NCBI RefSeq assembly: GCF_040183065.1
Contig: NC_091124.1
Span: 62,628,501 to 62,692,500, forward strand
Source: Periplaneta americana
Taxonomy: Eukaryota; Arthropoda; Insecta; Blattodea; Blattidae
DNA: 64,000 nt
Reading direction: 5' to 3'
The notes under the pieces were generated by a model. It did not search any database. It worked only from the letters and a program-made list of their open reading frames with translations, and had not been told where the DNA came from. Shown piece by piece: positions 32,057 to 44,624 of this stretch. The first letter of the stretch is position 1. Each line of letters begins with the position of its first letter. The position numbers and the translations under genes are program-made.

Positions 32057-34379
32057 TAAAAAGTTATTTTTATACATGTATGACGTACCTCGAAACTGTT
32101 GGTTACCTTGTCCTGTCTCGAGCTTCATTTAGTTTCTGTGAAGATTGAAGGCCTTGAATGGTAATGCAGTTTTGTCACTTTGTCTGCCACTCTAATCAAA
32201 AGTTATTGCAGCAACAAAATTATCAAACATTATAGGCTTACTCAAGACGGTTTCAGTCCCACAATTATATTGTTAATAACAAACAACCAGAGTCTAGTCC
32301 AGATACATTACTTCTCACGCACTCTTCTTGTTAGTAGTTTGTTGTACTTAACAGACCATGACTGTGATGATATTTCTAAAACTGCTTGACTTTAACTATG
32401 AGTAATGATATATCCACTTCATGGTGTGAACCTAGATTTTTCTTCAAATTTTCCTACAAAAGTGTGGTTTTGCAAATGTGATTGTGCTTTTCGGAAATTT
32501 GTTTAGATTCCAAAGATTACAACTTTAAAATGCAATAGGCAGTAACTTTATCTATAAGACAGTACTTAATTGCTCACGTACTTATAGTAATAAAGTCACT
32601 TTTCCTACAGTCGTGTATAAAATACAACTGCCAAGATGCCTGTGATTTGTGTGGGTGAATCGTATGTGCAGATGGCAACGTGAAACCTCATGTTTGTATT
32701 ACGTGCACAAATAAATTATAGTGTGTTTTAAACTGTTTTAGTTATCTTGGCCTTTGAAGGAGATGTTTGAATATATGAATATTGTGAAGTCCTTAACGCA
32801 CATTGGCAATGCTGCAGTACGTTTTGCTATGCTATATTATCATGTTAAAAGCTTTGGAATGTTTTTTAAGTAATTTGGAGAGATACATGAAGATAATATA
32901 ATCCAGAAGCATTGTTCCACTAATAACGTTATTTGAGTGGTTTATGTACAATCATGAATTTCCTAGTGAGTGACGAAAGACTGCTAGCAGCAAGAGAATT
33001 CTTACTCATAGTAATAGTAGCATTTGAGAATTAGAAAAAATAAAAAGTAACTCTTAGCCATATTTGAAGTATTGGACAGGCATTCACGTTTGCATGTAGG
33101 ATATTTGATGATTTGAAATCTAAATAAAACCTTTTAATAGGATTTTCTAGATTATATATATGAAAATCTATCATGGTAGTTACATTTTGTTCACACCACT
33201 CTTAATATTGTATTACAGCCCTACAGAGTTCATTTCAACGTTCACTTTGCCAGAGTGTGTTTGTGCACGGAAGTATAAACATGTAATTTATATGCGTATT
33301 GTATGACTGAGAATTGAAGTTACGGAATTAATGTAATTTTGGATTTGACAGTAATGTTGCTTAGAACTCCGTGGGGCTTCACTTCCTATGCTGTACTTTA
33401 CATCTTTGCAGAATTCAGTATAATTATATTGTAATCCTTTCACTCACTTCAGATTTTTTCTGATTATCTTCATAATTGGCTTGTTTTGTAGGCATTTTCC
33501 ATTGTCTCACATAAGCATGCGATTTCATTTAACATATAATCACTTTCTATTAATTACATGAGATTCCATGTTACACTTGACACATTTTGTTGTCAGCTTC
33601 AAAGAATTGATAACTACTTATTTCTGAAGTTAAGAATATTGAGAAGACGGTAATTTTAAAATACTCTCTGAACAATGGGAATTGTCCACAATTACATCCA
33701 GGCTCTAATGCATTTGTTAGAAGAAAGTTGCTGTGATTTAGTAATGAACGTTAATGTTCCTTCACAAGTACCATAATTTGTAATGTAAGCTATTTATTTA
33801 TCATATTTATTTCCAACATGTGCAATATGTTAAAATGTAAAAATTTTTTATACATATTGTAATATATAATTAACTCTTTGTCTTTTCGAGGTTTCTTCAT
33901 AAAGATTATAATAAAAAGGTGATGTGTGCTTATTTATTATTTAATACGCTTGGTAAAATGTAACTTTATTCTCATTTGTATACATATACTAATTGCCAGC
34001 ATACATTAATATTATAATTAATACAGTGAGATATCATACAATATATAAATGTTGCTGTTGCACGTAAGTCAAAAGTGATGTTTGCCATATCTAGATTTTC
34101 AACGAATTCGCTGTACAACACTATTTCATGCCCCAACGTGAAAGGAAGAGATCGTCATTTGTACGTGCTGATGATGATAATTCTTCATAATATTGCACAA
34201 TTTTTTTTGTAGAAAATCTGAGTTCATAAAACATAGAAATTTCAATTTCACAAAACTGCGTCGTGAATATAATATGGTTACTTACCTAATGTGAAAATGG
34301 CACAGAATATATGGAGTTCGACGTATATTTATTAGTTTGTTGATCTTAAACACTTCACTATTCATATGTCGTCATCATC
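32057..34379. other. Unassigned AT-rich DNA
   Basis: No gene, TIR pair or repeat recognised. Candidate AATAAA at 33910-33915. May belong to the TTLL5 3' UTR or to the intergenic spacer. Confidence 0.4.
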
Positions 34380-35000
34380 ATAGTCATCAACAAACAGCCA
34401 AATTTAGGTCAAGGGCCTGTTCCAGTCTCCTTGTCCATTCTATATTCTTTTAATAGGACGACCTTGGATCCGTTTAATTTTTGGACAGTATTTTAGAATT
34501 AAATAGGGTAACCTCTCTTTAGACATTCTTTCGACGTGTAGTGTCCATTTACTCTTGTAATGGAGTTTGTCAAGAACTGGTTCAACTTTAAGTTCCGATA
34601 ATATTTCTGTTTATTTTTTTGTGATCTGCCATCTGTATTTTTGCTCTCTGCCTCATGATTTCATTTCTGCTACAGTGATGTGGGATTCATCTTCCCTCCT
34701 ATTTTTTTTTTTATTTTTGCATAGCCCAGGTATCGCATCCATACAATAATATAAGTATTATCGAAGTATTATATATTTTTAATCTGTCTTGTTTGTTGGG
34801 AAGCTTATTATAAGACCTTATTTATTACTTTGGTTATTTTAAGTGATATTCTTTTCATTCTGATAAGATATTGAGCATCCCAGGTAATTAAAGGTATTTA
34901 TCTGCTCTATTAATACATTATTATGTATTACTATTTTGCTCCTGATTGGATCTCTTCCTTTGGAGGCCATAGTTTTATTTTTGTTGCAGTCCATATGTAA
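34380..35000 (-). pseudogene. Non-LTR retrotransposon RT fragment
   Basis: On - I read CNKNKTMASKGRDPIRSKIV, INTFNYLGCSISYQNEKNIT and ITKVINKVL in pieces: the end of an RTE-like reverse transcriptase. Towards 34400 comes the GRPIKR-like C-terminus and DKETGTGP. Full of stops. A (GATGAT)-like end at 34370 may be the tail. Confidence 0.7.
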
Positions 35001-35008
35001 TTCCAAAT

Positions 35009-35264
35009 GAAGGGTACACGGGAAAAACGAACAATGTCACATTTTCATTAAGGGTGAGATAATGATCTATTTCAGTATATTACTGCAAAATTTGTTGGTG
35101 TTTCTACTTGAAATGAAGGAAATGATGAGTGTATCCTTGGTTTTAATTCTCTTTTACCACTTTTGGTAAAAATAACACTAGCATTTGTAGTAATACAGTG
35201 AATTAGATAACGACATCGCCCTTAAAGGAATTGTGACATTGTTTGTTTTTCCCATGTACCCTTC
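35009..35264. mobile_element. MITE family M1, copy 1 (4-bp TSD)
   Basis: Inverted ends GAAGGGTACACGGGAAAAAC and, inverted right, GAAGGGTACATGGGAAAAAC, flanked by AAAT on both sides (35005-35008, 35265-35268). 256 bp, AT-rich, non-coding. Since AAAT is not its own complement, this is a real direct duplication. Confidence 0.82.
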
Positions 35265-36225
35265 AAATATCATGTCCACATCATTTTCTCATAATAATGT
35301 GTGTCAGTTCACTGGTGTCATTCTGTTATGCTTGCAGTGAATTTGTTACAAAATTACGAACACTTCCACTCTCTCGTGATCTAAAGCAGTATTTTTCTGT
35401 ATTATGTTGTTGTAGATTGATAGTTTCTTCAGTTTTTCAGGGACTGTCTATAAATAAGCTGTAATTCTTGTAGAATCTGTGAATTGCGGTGATTTTCAAC
35501 AATATGTAGGTTGATTAGTTATGTTACCTTTTATTATTTTCTTCATGCAACTCTGCACAAAATGTATAATTAAAAAAAAAAATCTAGTTCAGATTTCAAA
35601 ACAGACATTTTGAGGTCTCCAGAGCATGTTTTAACTATTTTCTTGGAAATTAATATGCGAAATGTAGTCTTGTGTTGAGAATAATTCAAGAGTACTTGGC
35701 TGAAATTCTTCTAACTTTATATTGTGGATGAAGAGTTCAATTCTAGATGATGTTAAAATATGTGGCTACATTCCCAATGTATACAGATTCTTAAAACTCT
35801 GCATTCGACCTCTGCATTCCCTTGAAAACAGCTGACTGAGCTCGTCAATCAGTACTCAGTTGTGAAGAAGGCAGTCGGAAATGATATGCTTGAGCGCATG
35901 CAGTCGAGAATGTATAATCAAGCGATTGAAACGTGTACTCAGTCAGTCACGAGCGCTCGAGGTTGTTGCACTAAAATTACATCACCTTTTAATGCCTGAT
36001 ACCCGAAACAGCCTACCTAAGAAGGTTACCATTTTGTTTTTATTTCAGATAGCACGAAAATTAGGAAGTATTTAAACATTTAAACAATGAAACATAATTT
36101 GTAAATAACACAATTCTTTAAATGAAATAATGCTTTATATTATCAATAATGTTATTCATAATCCATCTTGTCAAACTCATTATATTAGCAACGAAATTGT
36201 TTAACGTAGCTTAGTAAAGATGTGA
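35265..36225. other. Unassigned DNA
   Basis: The open frames at 35243-35464 and 35881-36075 lack recognisable domains. Nothing else seen. Confidence 0.4.
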
Positions 36226-36660
36226 TTGTATAAAAAGAACAGATTTTGTGATGTGTGTCAAATTTCTTCAGAAGCAAACATGATGTCACAATATTTAATA
36301 AAAATAAACCAAACAACCCATCACTGTAAAAAACAGCATGTTACGAATCCCTACAATAAGGATAGGGACCGATGGCGGGCTTATGTGAGGGCGGGTATGA
36401 ACCTTCAGGTTCCTTAAAAGCCATTTGTAAGTAAGTAAACCAAATCTACATGTTCACTTTCCTTAACATTTATACAGTAGTGTATATTAAGAGATGCTTA
36501 ATCACAGACCATGATTGACGTTGGAGCTACTTATGGTAAGGTGTACGCAGATTCTGTTATTCCACATTCAATGGCCATATCACAAAATGTCAAGGATGGA
36601 GCAAACAAAATTCGTGCTGAAGTTATTCCAAAATTAAAAGACTCAAAGAAAAAATCGTCA
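36226..36660 (+). pseudogene. hAT transposase N-terminal relic
   Basis: A BED-finger-like piece (FCDVCQISSEANMMSQYLIK, about 36238) is followed, after a 98-bp LINE tail insertion, by MIDVGATYGKVYADSVIPHS and ISQNVKDGANKIRAEVIPKL, the segment that precedes the first catalytic block in hAT transposases. The rest is missing. Confidence 0.7.
36340..36437 (+). mobile_element. LINE tail, same family as 29147
   Basis: Reads DRDRWRAYVRAGMNLQVP then a stop and a GTAA-repeat tail. It is a very short 5'-truncated insertion inside a hAT relic. Confidence 0.85.
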
Positions 36661-36974
36661 TTTGGTTTTAAAATTAATAATTTTTGTTCAGTCTTATCTA
36701 GAATTTTCTCTTTGATTTCTTTAATATATTTACTTTTGTTCTATGCCATTACGAATATAACAATGTTACAGAATATTATAATTTAACTAGATGATAAAGA
36801 CTAACATATTTTTGTCTTTTTTTTTTAGTGCTGCTTACACTTTATATTTATATTCTTATAGACAACATAGTTTCTTAAGATGTTATTTTATTGATTTATT
36901 ATTATTTAAATATTTTATTGTAATTTTTTATTCAATCTGATAGCCTATATACCAAACATTAATACTCAATCTTG

Positions 36975-37275
36975 ATGCTTGTGGGTAATTCACTTGCTAG
37001 AACAATTGGCAATTGATTGAAAGGTCCCAAATTCAATCCCCGATGGTGACAAAATTTTTCTCGTTGCCAAACTTCCAGAATGGCCCCAGGGTTCACTTAC
37101 TCTCCTGTGAAATTGAATACTGGTTTCTTTGAGTATTGGGGTAAAAAGGCAGTTGGAGCATGGTGCTGACAATGCCGTCTCATCCTAGTGCCGGGTCACA
37201 AAAGGATGGAGCTTTACCTCCATGCCCTAGTGCACCTTTATGGCATATAAAGGGGACACCTTTGCCTCTTATCTA
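36975..37275 (+). mobile_element. SINE family B, copy 1
   Basis: A tRNA-like head (B-box-like AATTCAATCCC) is followed by TTGCCAAACTTCCAGAATGG, GTGGTGC-type and TTTACCTCCATGCCC blocks and TATAAAGGGGACACC. Related to 58655-58935. Open frames on both strands are spurious. Confidence 0.75.
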
Positions 37276-38324
37276 TCTTGGTGCTTGTGAATGTTTCACT
37301 TTTGGAAAAAAAAGAAGTGTTTGTCTTTCTGAAAGAAGTTCTTTGAGGGTTGTGTGATGAATGTGTCTAGTATCTTGCGATACTGATATTTTTATAAGGC
37401 TGACATATAAGCATTCTGAACATGTTAAGGTAAATATGAGAACAATTATAACAACTTCACATCGACAATATCACATCTACAATATTTTATTAGTCCATTT
37501 TGAACACTACTAAGTGCCAATTTATCAGTCTTTTTATTAGTCATTGAACGATATTTATAACATAAGTAATGCTTACGAGATAGTGAAAAAAATAAAAACA
37601 TAAACAATATAATGCAGAACAAGGAAGTTTCTTCATTGATTGTTCCCAGTATGTTGACGATGGTGCAATGGATATATTTTTTTCTTATTTATTAATTGAT
37701 ACTGGTAAAGTCAAGCCTCTATGTAACGAAGACCAATGTAATGATAAACCTGAATAATGCGATAAATTTCCATAATCCTGACGTATTTATTTTCATTTTT
37801 TTATATAAGTACCTCTTGCTATAGTGGTAAAGCAATTTTCGAAAACCCTGTTACAATGATGTGTATTTTCCAGTCACATTGTTTTAGGATCATTTGTCCT
37901 TGGTGCAGACCAAACGAAATTCCTATAGGAAGTCCTATGATCTGCCAAAAGCTCATTTCACCACTTTGCAAGTTCGAGTTATAGAGGAAGCAATGGCTGA
38001 CTACAACACTTGAAGGAAAGTCTGTAATCGTATTCTAAGTGGCGAGTAGGAATGAAAAGTTTCTCTTATTGTGTTACTGATTGTTGGTGTGCAAATGAAG
38101 TGAAAGCAATCTTGAAAAAAATAGTCTGGCAAGATCTTTAGTGTTGCTGAAAAGTAGTTATTTTTGTAAATGATAGAAAAGCTGCAGGAGGGAAATCAAA
38201 ACTGCGCTTCACTGTTAAACTATGCAAAAATGATTCAGAAACCTAGAACGGTTACTGGTCGATTATCAAAGCCTAAATACTTACGATGTGTTAAGTTACC
38301 TGTCATGTTGGGGATGTCTTAATT
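37276..38324. other. Unassigned DNA
   Basis: AT-rich; nothing recognised. Confidence 0.4.
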
Positions 38325-38605
38325 GTTGTTGTTTAGTCAACTGTCCGAAGACAGGTTTGAACCTCATAAGTAACACCAATAAGGCATCACTCATGAGGCA
38401 ACTAGGCTAGGTGATAATGGGGTAGGACGGCCAGTTCCTTTCCTACTCCAATGCATACATCACCGATAGCTACGTATTCCACTAATCAGACTTCAGATGC
38501 ATACAAACAATTGTTCTTCCTCTGACATATCGTCAAGTGAGATGTACTGCCTGATAATAGAGGTACATATCAGCCAGAACCTCAATCAGAGGTAATGTCT
38601 TAATT
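38325..38605 (+). repeat. Dispersed repeat family F, copy 2 (uninterrupted)
   Basis: CAACTGTCCGAAGACAGG, GGCATCACTCATGAGGCAAC, GATAATGGGGTAGGACG and CAGCCAGAACCTCAATCAG follow each other without the hAT insertion of the 17.7-kb copy; it serves as the empty site. Function and class unknown. Confidence 0.8.
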
Positions 38606-39241
38606 ATCCTTATTATATATTTAAGTATAATATCCTTACCTCTGTTATATATTTTCGCCAATTTATCACAGCAACATTCAATCACATGTGAGTAACATGT
38701 ATCATACACAAACATCAGAGATATATCTTCAGTTTTGCCACGCCATTTAAAAAAAATAACACATGTAGAAATGGTCCATGTTACACCACCATTTTCAAAT
38801 TACTCCGTTTTACATTCATTATTCCCACAAGGGAATTGTTAATGAAACCTTCTCTCCTCAAGCTGTCCTCACAGTTCTTCACAGCAGTTAGACAAATATA
38901 TTCGACAAATACATATTTTTTTTTACTATGACATTCGAGATTACTTGTGCAATTATTGCACTTAACCAGTTGAATGAGCACTATCTACTCATGGCCAGAT
39001 GATACTAATTTTTTCGATATTATTTTATTGAAACTTTAATTTTACAACATAAGAGTTAATATGGGCAACTAATTTTTAGTATCCATCTGTCTGCTGTGGA
39101 GATTATGATGATTTGTGTAGTTTGAGGGAAAGTTTTAACATAAGGTCATTAATAGTTACCATGGCCACCAGCGTGGTTCGAACTAGCAATTTGTGATTGC
39201 ATAAATTTGGAATAAATCAAAATAGATGATTGGAGAAATTA

Positions 39242-39420
39242 TTGTATATATGCAAATACGCCATGCTATCGAATAATTCAAGCACCCTAATTTTAGGAGA
39301 GAAAATTAAAAAGAAAATTGGCTGTAATTTGTGTTTCAAATAATGCTTGCATTCCAATTTTTCTTCGCTAAATTACGAAAAAAAATATATATATACATGG
39401 AGTATTTGCGTATATACGGT
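39242..39420. mobile_element. MITE with 25-bp TIRs
   Basis: Left GTATATATGCAAATACGCCA (39244) and, inverted right, CGTATATACGCAAATACTCCA. About 178 bp apart, non-coding. Target duplication not certain. Confidence 0.6.
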
Positions 39421-40089
39421 ATGTAGTTCTGTGACCCATTTCTTTTAGGGCTCGTTCCAACATTTATTTTAATGTCTTAAGAAAACCATGGTAAACAACA
39501 GGAAGGATGATTCTCTCAGTTTAATAGACCAGCAAGTTGACTGTATGGTGATGGTAATTAATAAAACATGGCTCAATCAACCTTGAGGGCATAATGGGAA
39601 AAGAGTGGTATGGGAATGATTGTTTCTGGTTTAAGAGAGTGATTGTGGTTTGGGCATGTTTGCTTCCCTCTATATGAATGTAATATTCTTATATAGTGTT
39701 GTACAGTGTAACAAACTATTACTTTTGTATTGCGTGCTTTGCAACAAAATGCAAATTTATATTGAGATATTTCTCTGGTTGTAAATACAAGCTTTAGAAT
39801 TTTATTTATTTTTTTGTTTGATATTGTTGTGAACTAATATATGTTGTCTTATTTTGTAACAGTTTAGTTTCTACAACCTCTTGAAGTATTTTCATACAAT
39901 AGAACTTGATTGATGGTTTAAGATAAGTTGATTTAATTGACTGATTTTTCAGTTGGTTAGTTGGTTGTGCGTAAAATCAGTAATGTAATTAAAAAATATA
40001 AATATTGAAAATAACATATTATGTTCTTTTAACCTTACATCTTAAAAATATTAATATTTTTATTTTTCAGCTCATTAGTTTTCTTTGTA

Positions 40090-40168
40090 CAGACCCACCT
40101 GAGTTTTGAAAGTTTCAGTTATAACATACTGCGCATGCTCAGTGGCCCAAATTTTGTTTCTGGGTCTG
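40090..40168. mobile_element. MITE family M2, copy 1
   Basis: Very short (79 bp), with ends CAGACCCACCT and, inverted, CAGACCCAGAAACAAAATTT, bordered by TA. A core AGTTATAACATACTG is shared with 50181-50285. Confidence 0.65.
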
Positions 40169-40192
40169 TACATCCAACATTGGTACTAATAT

Positions 40193-40374
40193 CACAGTCT
40201 AATATATACAGTCACGAAGCTCGAGTTGTGAGGGTACTAGGAACAATAGACTGTGCAGGTACTATTTCGTATTGTCTGTGATGAAGCGATAGTAGTGATC
40301 CTAGTGGTTAGCAATTATCTATGGATGCATATTTACTACGTATTGAGCTTCGTGACTGTATATACTAGACTGTG
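40193..40374. mobile_element. 182-bp MITE with 30-bp TIRs and 7-bp TSD
   Basis: CACAGTCTAATATATACAGT / inverted CACAGTCTAGTATATACAGT, continuing CACGAAGCTC on both sides, with one mismatch in about 30. CTAATAT flanks it at 40186-40192 and 40375-40381. Non-coding. Confidence 0.85.
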
Positions 40375-40409
40375 CTAATATTTTAGATGAATGGCTATTA
40401 ATGCAGTGA

Positions 40410-40545
40410 TCTCCATTCTCTATGGTTTAATGGCTGTCATGCTAGCTATTGAATCAGAGATTTGCAGGTTCAAACTGAGCTGAGAGTAATGGGAGATAAA
40501 ATTCTTAGCATGGTTTCCTCTGGGAGAGAAGTGAAACTGTGGGAC
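40410..40545 (+). mobile_element. SINE-like repeat family D, copy 2
   Basis: Has GGCTGTCATGCTAGC, GAGATTTGCAGGTTCAAAC (B-box-like) and TTCTTAGCATGGTTTCCTC in the same order as 16550-16790. It ends next to a hAT relic. Confidence 0.55.
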
Positions 40546-40546
40546 C

Positions 40547-41445
40547 TATGTCATAAACAGGCTTCGAGACTTCGGACCCAATAGAGCAGTTCAGTGGGAA
40601 ATCCGCATAATGGCGTATTGAGTATAGTCGTAAAGTGTACAGTGGGTGGGGGTACTGTAGAATGGATGCCAACAAATAGCCTACACAAAGAAAAACACTC
40701 TGGATTTGAAGGTTCTGACGAATAATTTGGTTTTCATACAAACCTATTTTCAAACTGTGTTTGAAACTATTACACGATTAAAAAAGTCAGAGCAAGAGAT
40801 GCCGGAAGCCCTCAAATTAATTGAGGAAATGACACAGAGAATTAATGAGACACCAAGTACACCGGTTACTGAACGGTGTAAAACAGAAGTGGAAATCAAT
40901 TTTATGTAAAAATAACGGATATGGAACACTGTGTATAATATAAACAGCAAATTAGTGGACATAGAGTCACTCGAGAATAAAGGACTGTCTTAGAGCGCAG
41001 CTTTTCACAGTACAAACTGTGTTTGGCAGATAACCGAAAAAGATTTACATTTGAGACGCTGAAAATGTATCTTGTAGTACATTGCAATTCGGTACTGTAA
41101 CTGCACTTCCTAAAGACGACCAATAGGATAAATGAAGAAATTAAAATTGCTACATGTTTATTCCACCATTAACACTGTGTATAATTAAACACAAATGCTT
41201 ATAAAAGACAGGAGAATAAATGCTTTTCACATTCTTTTGACATTGTCATTGTGTAATGTATATTTACTTTCAGAATGTATTTACGTGTGTGTTTTTCCTT
41301 ACTACCTTACTCTACTCTAAATAGCAACGTTGTTACCTCAACACATCTCTACCTTTCACTACTTGCAGTGAGTCAACAACCTACAGTACATGCACAGTAA
41401 ACTTATTGTATCGGGTCCCAAGTCTCGAAGTCTAGTCATGAATAA
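40547..41445 (+). mobile_element. Deleted hAT element (BED/DUF659 type)
   Basis: Inverted ends CAGGCTTCGAGACTTCGGAC and AGACTTCGAGACTTGGGAC. Inside, + strand frames read ARLKKSEQEMPEALKL-like QEMPEALKLIEEMTQRINET at about 40793 and the hAT dimerisation part VERSFSQYKLCL-like FSQYKLCLADNRKRFTFETL at about 41003-41060. The catalytic domain between them is missing. No clear TSD found. Confidence 0.7.
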
Positions 41446-42404
41446 AAGGGCTTCAGGCAAAATATGTCGACCATTCTTGCTCATGTTAAACTTAGACACT
41501 CAATAATCTCTGCAGTTGAAAATGTTGTTAAATCACTACTATTACTCCCCTCCCCTCCCCTCTCCTTTCTTCTCGCCACTCCTTTCCTCTTATTTATCCT
41601 TTTTTCTTAATTAAAGAGTTTGGGTACAATTTTTTTATATTTCATATAAGCTAGTCACAGGAAATGGCACTTTGTGCCAGAAGCAGCCCAATGACCACTA
41701 TATTTACTCTTCCCAGCTTCCAATTAGCTTGTAAGTGGAACTTCCATAAAGTAACAGCAATTTTTATTACAGTATGAATCACGAGACTGTAATTGCTAAC
41801 TACATGAATAACCATCTACTGCAAGTTCTATTGTTATTGTATTAAGTTGTTACATGTTACATATAATTTTTATTGCGTCCTCTAGTTATTGTGGTGCTAA
41901 TTGTTAACTTAAGTTTGGATACCTTTTATAATAACTAACCAGTTATGCAGCTTATTTATTGAAAGTATATTTTATAAAATAACCAATAATTGCATCTGTC
42001 ATGTCTTTCAGTAATTGCCTACCATGTAATGTCATCAGTCTTTTGCATTTTGGGAATTTCATCTCAAAATGAAACAACTTTTTAATTTTATTTATAACAT
42101 TTTTTTATAGGATATCTGTTTAATAAAATATTTAAGTGGCAGCATAATGCAGTTGTTCTAATTTAATTGTAATTTATCATTTTCATGATTTTTGTTATTG
42201 AAACTTAGGAGTTATAAATACAGTTTTTTTCACCTAATTCATATAAGTTTTATTGGTAGACATAACACATTCTTTTCTTCCTGATTCTGCTCCCACATCC
42301 TCCTGGTTTCACTTGCACAGTTCAAGCTAACTGACTCCTAGTAGAAATATGTCATCATTTGCAGTAAAGGCATATCATGTGAAACACGAAAATTTGGTTG
42401 GGTC
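41446..42404. other. Unassigned DNA with a pyrimidine tract
   Basis: CT-rich stretch at 41545-41600; otherwise nothing recognised. Confidence 0.4.
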
Positions 42405-42605
42405 ACTGGCAGAGAAGAAACTGCCTACTGAAGGATGCACTGGAAGGAATGGTGAACGGGAAAAAATTTCAGGGCAGAGAAGATATCAGGTGATAAACAA
42501 CATTAAGGTATAAGGAAGGTGGAAAATATGGAAGATTGGAGAATGTTGGATTTGCAGTAAAAGACCTGTCTTTAGGCGGAAAAATATGAATGAAAGAAAC
42601 GAAAA
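42405..42605 (+). mobile_element. LINE family C 3' fragment, copy 1
   Basis: Has GGATGCACTGGAAGGAATGG, GGGAAAAAATTTCAGGGCAG, GATTGGAGAATGTTGGATTT, GGCGGAAAAATATGAATGA. The same blocks, inverted, are at 46895-47215 and 56705-57125. Confidence 0.7.
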
Positions 42606-42970
42606 TGCCTTAGCTGATTTTTCATTGGATACTTCTCATTTCAAAATACTGTGAAATTTAACTATTGTACGCTTCAAATGGGAAGCGAATTACACAACAG
42701 CCAATGGACACAAATATTAGTGGAACTTTGCTACTTCATGCATAGTATTCATTTTCTTCTGTTCATCCTGTTTGGACATTAGTCACGAGGCTCTCAAGGT
42801 CAAACTGCTTGTCGTTTGAAAAGTGTAATAATTTTGTTACATCTTATTACATCTCCCCCAAGACAGAAATTTCCTTGTAATGTGACAAGACTTTAATATT
42901 ACAGTACTTTATTTTACATTCAGATAAGTTTGTAATTTGGTTATTAATAGTGATTTTGAGAATTCTAATT

Positions 42971-43213
42971 GAAGAACATAGGGAAAAAACGTGATAAGTC
43001 CAAAATTATCGATTTTTTGTTTTAAATATGTAATAGTTCAGGTAGTGTATATTTGTGTATTTTAACTGTACAAAATAACAACCTCATTAGTTCAAATAAA
43101 TTTGAAGAATGATAATCCAAAGGCATATGCTGTAATGGGTCTTGAAACTTTTAACTTGCTGTCCTGTAAAACTGGTAAAACGTGACTTATCAGGTTTTTC
43201 CCCTGTACACTTC
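42971..43213. mobile_element. MITE family M1, copy 2 (4-bp TSD)
   Basis: Ends GAAGAACATAGGGAAAAAAC and, inverted right, GAAGTGTACAGGGGAAAAAC, then GTGATAAGTC / CTGATAAGTC, flanked by AATT. 243 bp. Diverged from the 35-kb copy but the terminal block is clearly shared. Confidence 0.75.
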
Positions 43214-43499
43214 AATTAATTTTGGCATATTCCAGCTACCAGTAAAAACACTGGAACCACTGCAACTGCTTCAAAATTGTATTATTCAATACATAATATT
43301 TAAAACTTATATGCCTTCTGTTTTAAGTTAGCAGTAGCAGCAAGATCTAATACTGCATATTTTTATAGTTTCTATAATTTTTCGAAACCCATTATGTCCA
43401 ATAGAAAGAATGGGTTGAACATTGCTTATAAAGTTTTATACACTGTTTCTTCTCTTCATTTTTAGTCTTGCATTATACAAAAAATATAGTATCATAATG

Positions 43500-43665
43500 T
43501 TGGACTGAAAGGACCCTGTTCGAGCTCTTGACAATTCTCTCTCGCACACTTGGGAAGGAAGCGACATTGTGAAGTTGTGCTGTAGTGCAGTGCAGTGCAG
43601 TGCAGCTCTTTGCGCAGCCTGTCTGACGTGTCGGAACTAAGCAGCTGGCAGTACAGCCAATTTAT
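43500..43665 (+). repeat. Dispersed repeat family G, copy 1
   Basis: Blocks GACAATTCTCTCTCGCACAC, GCGACATTGTGAAGTTGTGC, a (GCAGT)n run and CTTTGCGCAGCCTGTC. Inverted copy at 49020-49135. Confidence 0.7.
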
Positions 43666-44304
43666 AAATATGCGCATAAATTATTACCTTCGTTCTCCAA
43701 TGAAATGGTAAGCAACAGTGACTAACTCTTTTAAATGTTCCATATTTTTAAGTTTCTGGAATAGTGTAGGACTATAGGATGGTTTAGAATCAATGAGAAA
43801 GAAATATAGGGAGTAACTTATTTGGTGGTTCCTACGCAGAAGTACGTGCATTAAAACTATACTGGTATATGGGGTTTGAGACAAATTCACAATCTTACTA
43901 TAGTTCGTTGCTTGCCTTAATTGACTAAGCTAGTGTTTATTTATTTATTTTTTTGAGGTGTCATTCAGTTTGAAGACGAGATATTTTCATTTAATACCAA
44001 AAAATTAGATATGTAGCTATTGCACAGACTTACAGCTATAAAATGTATTTATTAATTTATGAAAAGTTACATAAATATAAAATTAAGAGAGATATTTCTG
44101 GTTCATAATGAGATTATAAATATTTCACATGTCAAATAACCATAAATATTGTCCATGCAGACCACTGAAGGGTAAGTTGTAAGATTATACTTTAGTGGTT
44201 GATTGCTTGCACCTAACAAAGGGGATAGATGGCTGTTCTTGTAAGAAAGAGTAACCCCGAATATTATTGTAGTCATATGTGGCTTTTAAATTATTTTTGA
44301 CACA

Positions 44305-44600
44305 CACAGTGGCCCATAAGTCACCATCCATTGTTTTCCTGTCAACATTGATATGTCATTGAATATACCTTCTTAAACATAGATAAGTACGTTTTTACCG
44401 TTTACTCCTCTTGGTTTTTACACAGTATCTGATCCGAATAAATTTTTTAAAAAGCCTTTTCAATGGCTGCTTTCAAGTCCTAAACTGTTGTTATGATGGG
44501 TAGTGACTTTTGGTGAACTTTTTCATTTTATTCTATTTCCATAATGGCTAGGGTAACGTTAATTTTACAAAGCATTGTTGAGTGCTGAATTCTTGCTCTT
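44305..44600. pseudogene. Possible mariner-type scrap
   Basis: AGTGGCCCATAAGTCACC resembles a mariner-type TIR, and the minus strand has DLKAAIEKAF-like residues. No partner end found. Weak. Confidence 0.3.
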
Positions 44601-44624
44601 AAGCTTGCTTTGGTCCATTGTGTG

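Noticed and set aside
43598..43622. (GCAGT)n run as a functional site
   Set aside because: It is a short expansion inside one copy of repeat G and absent from the other.
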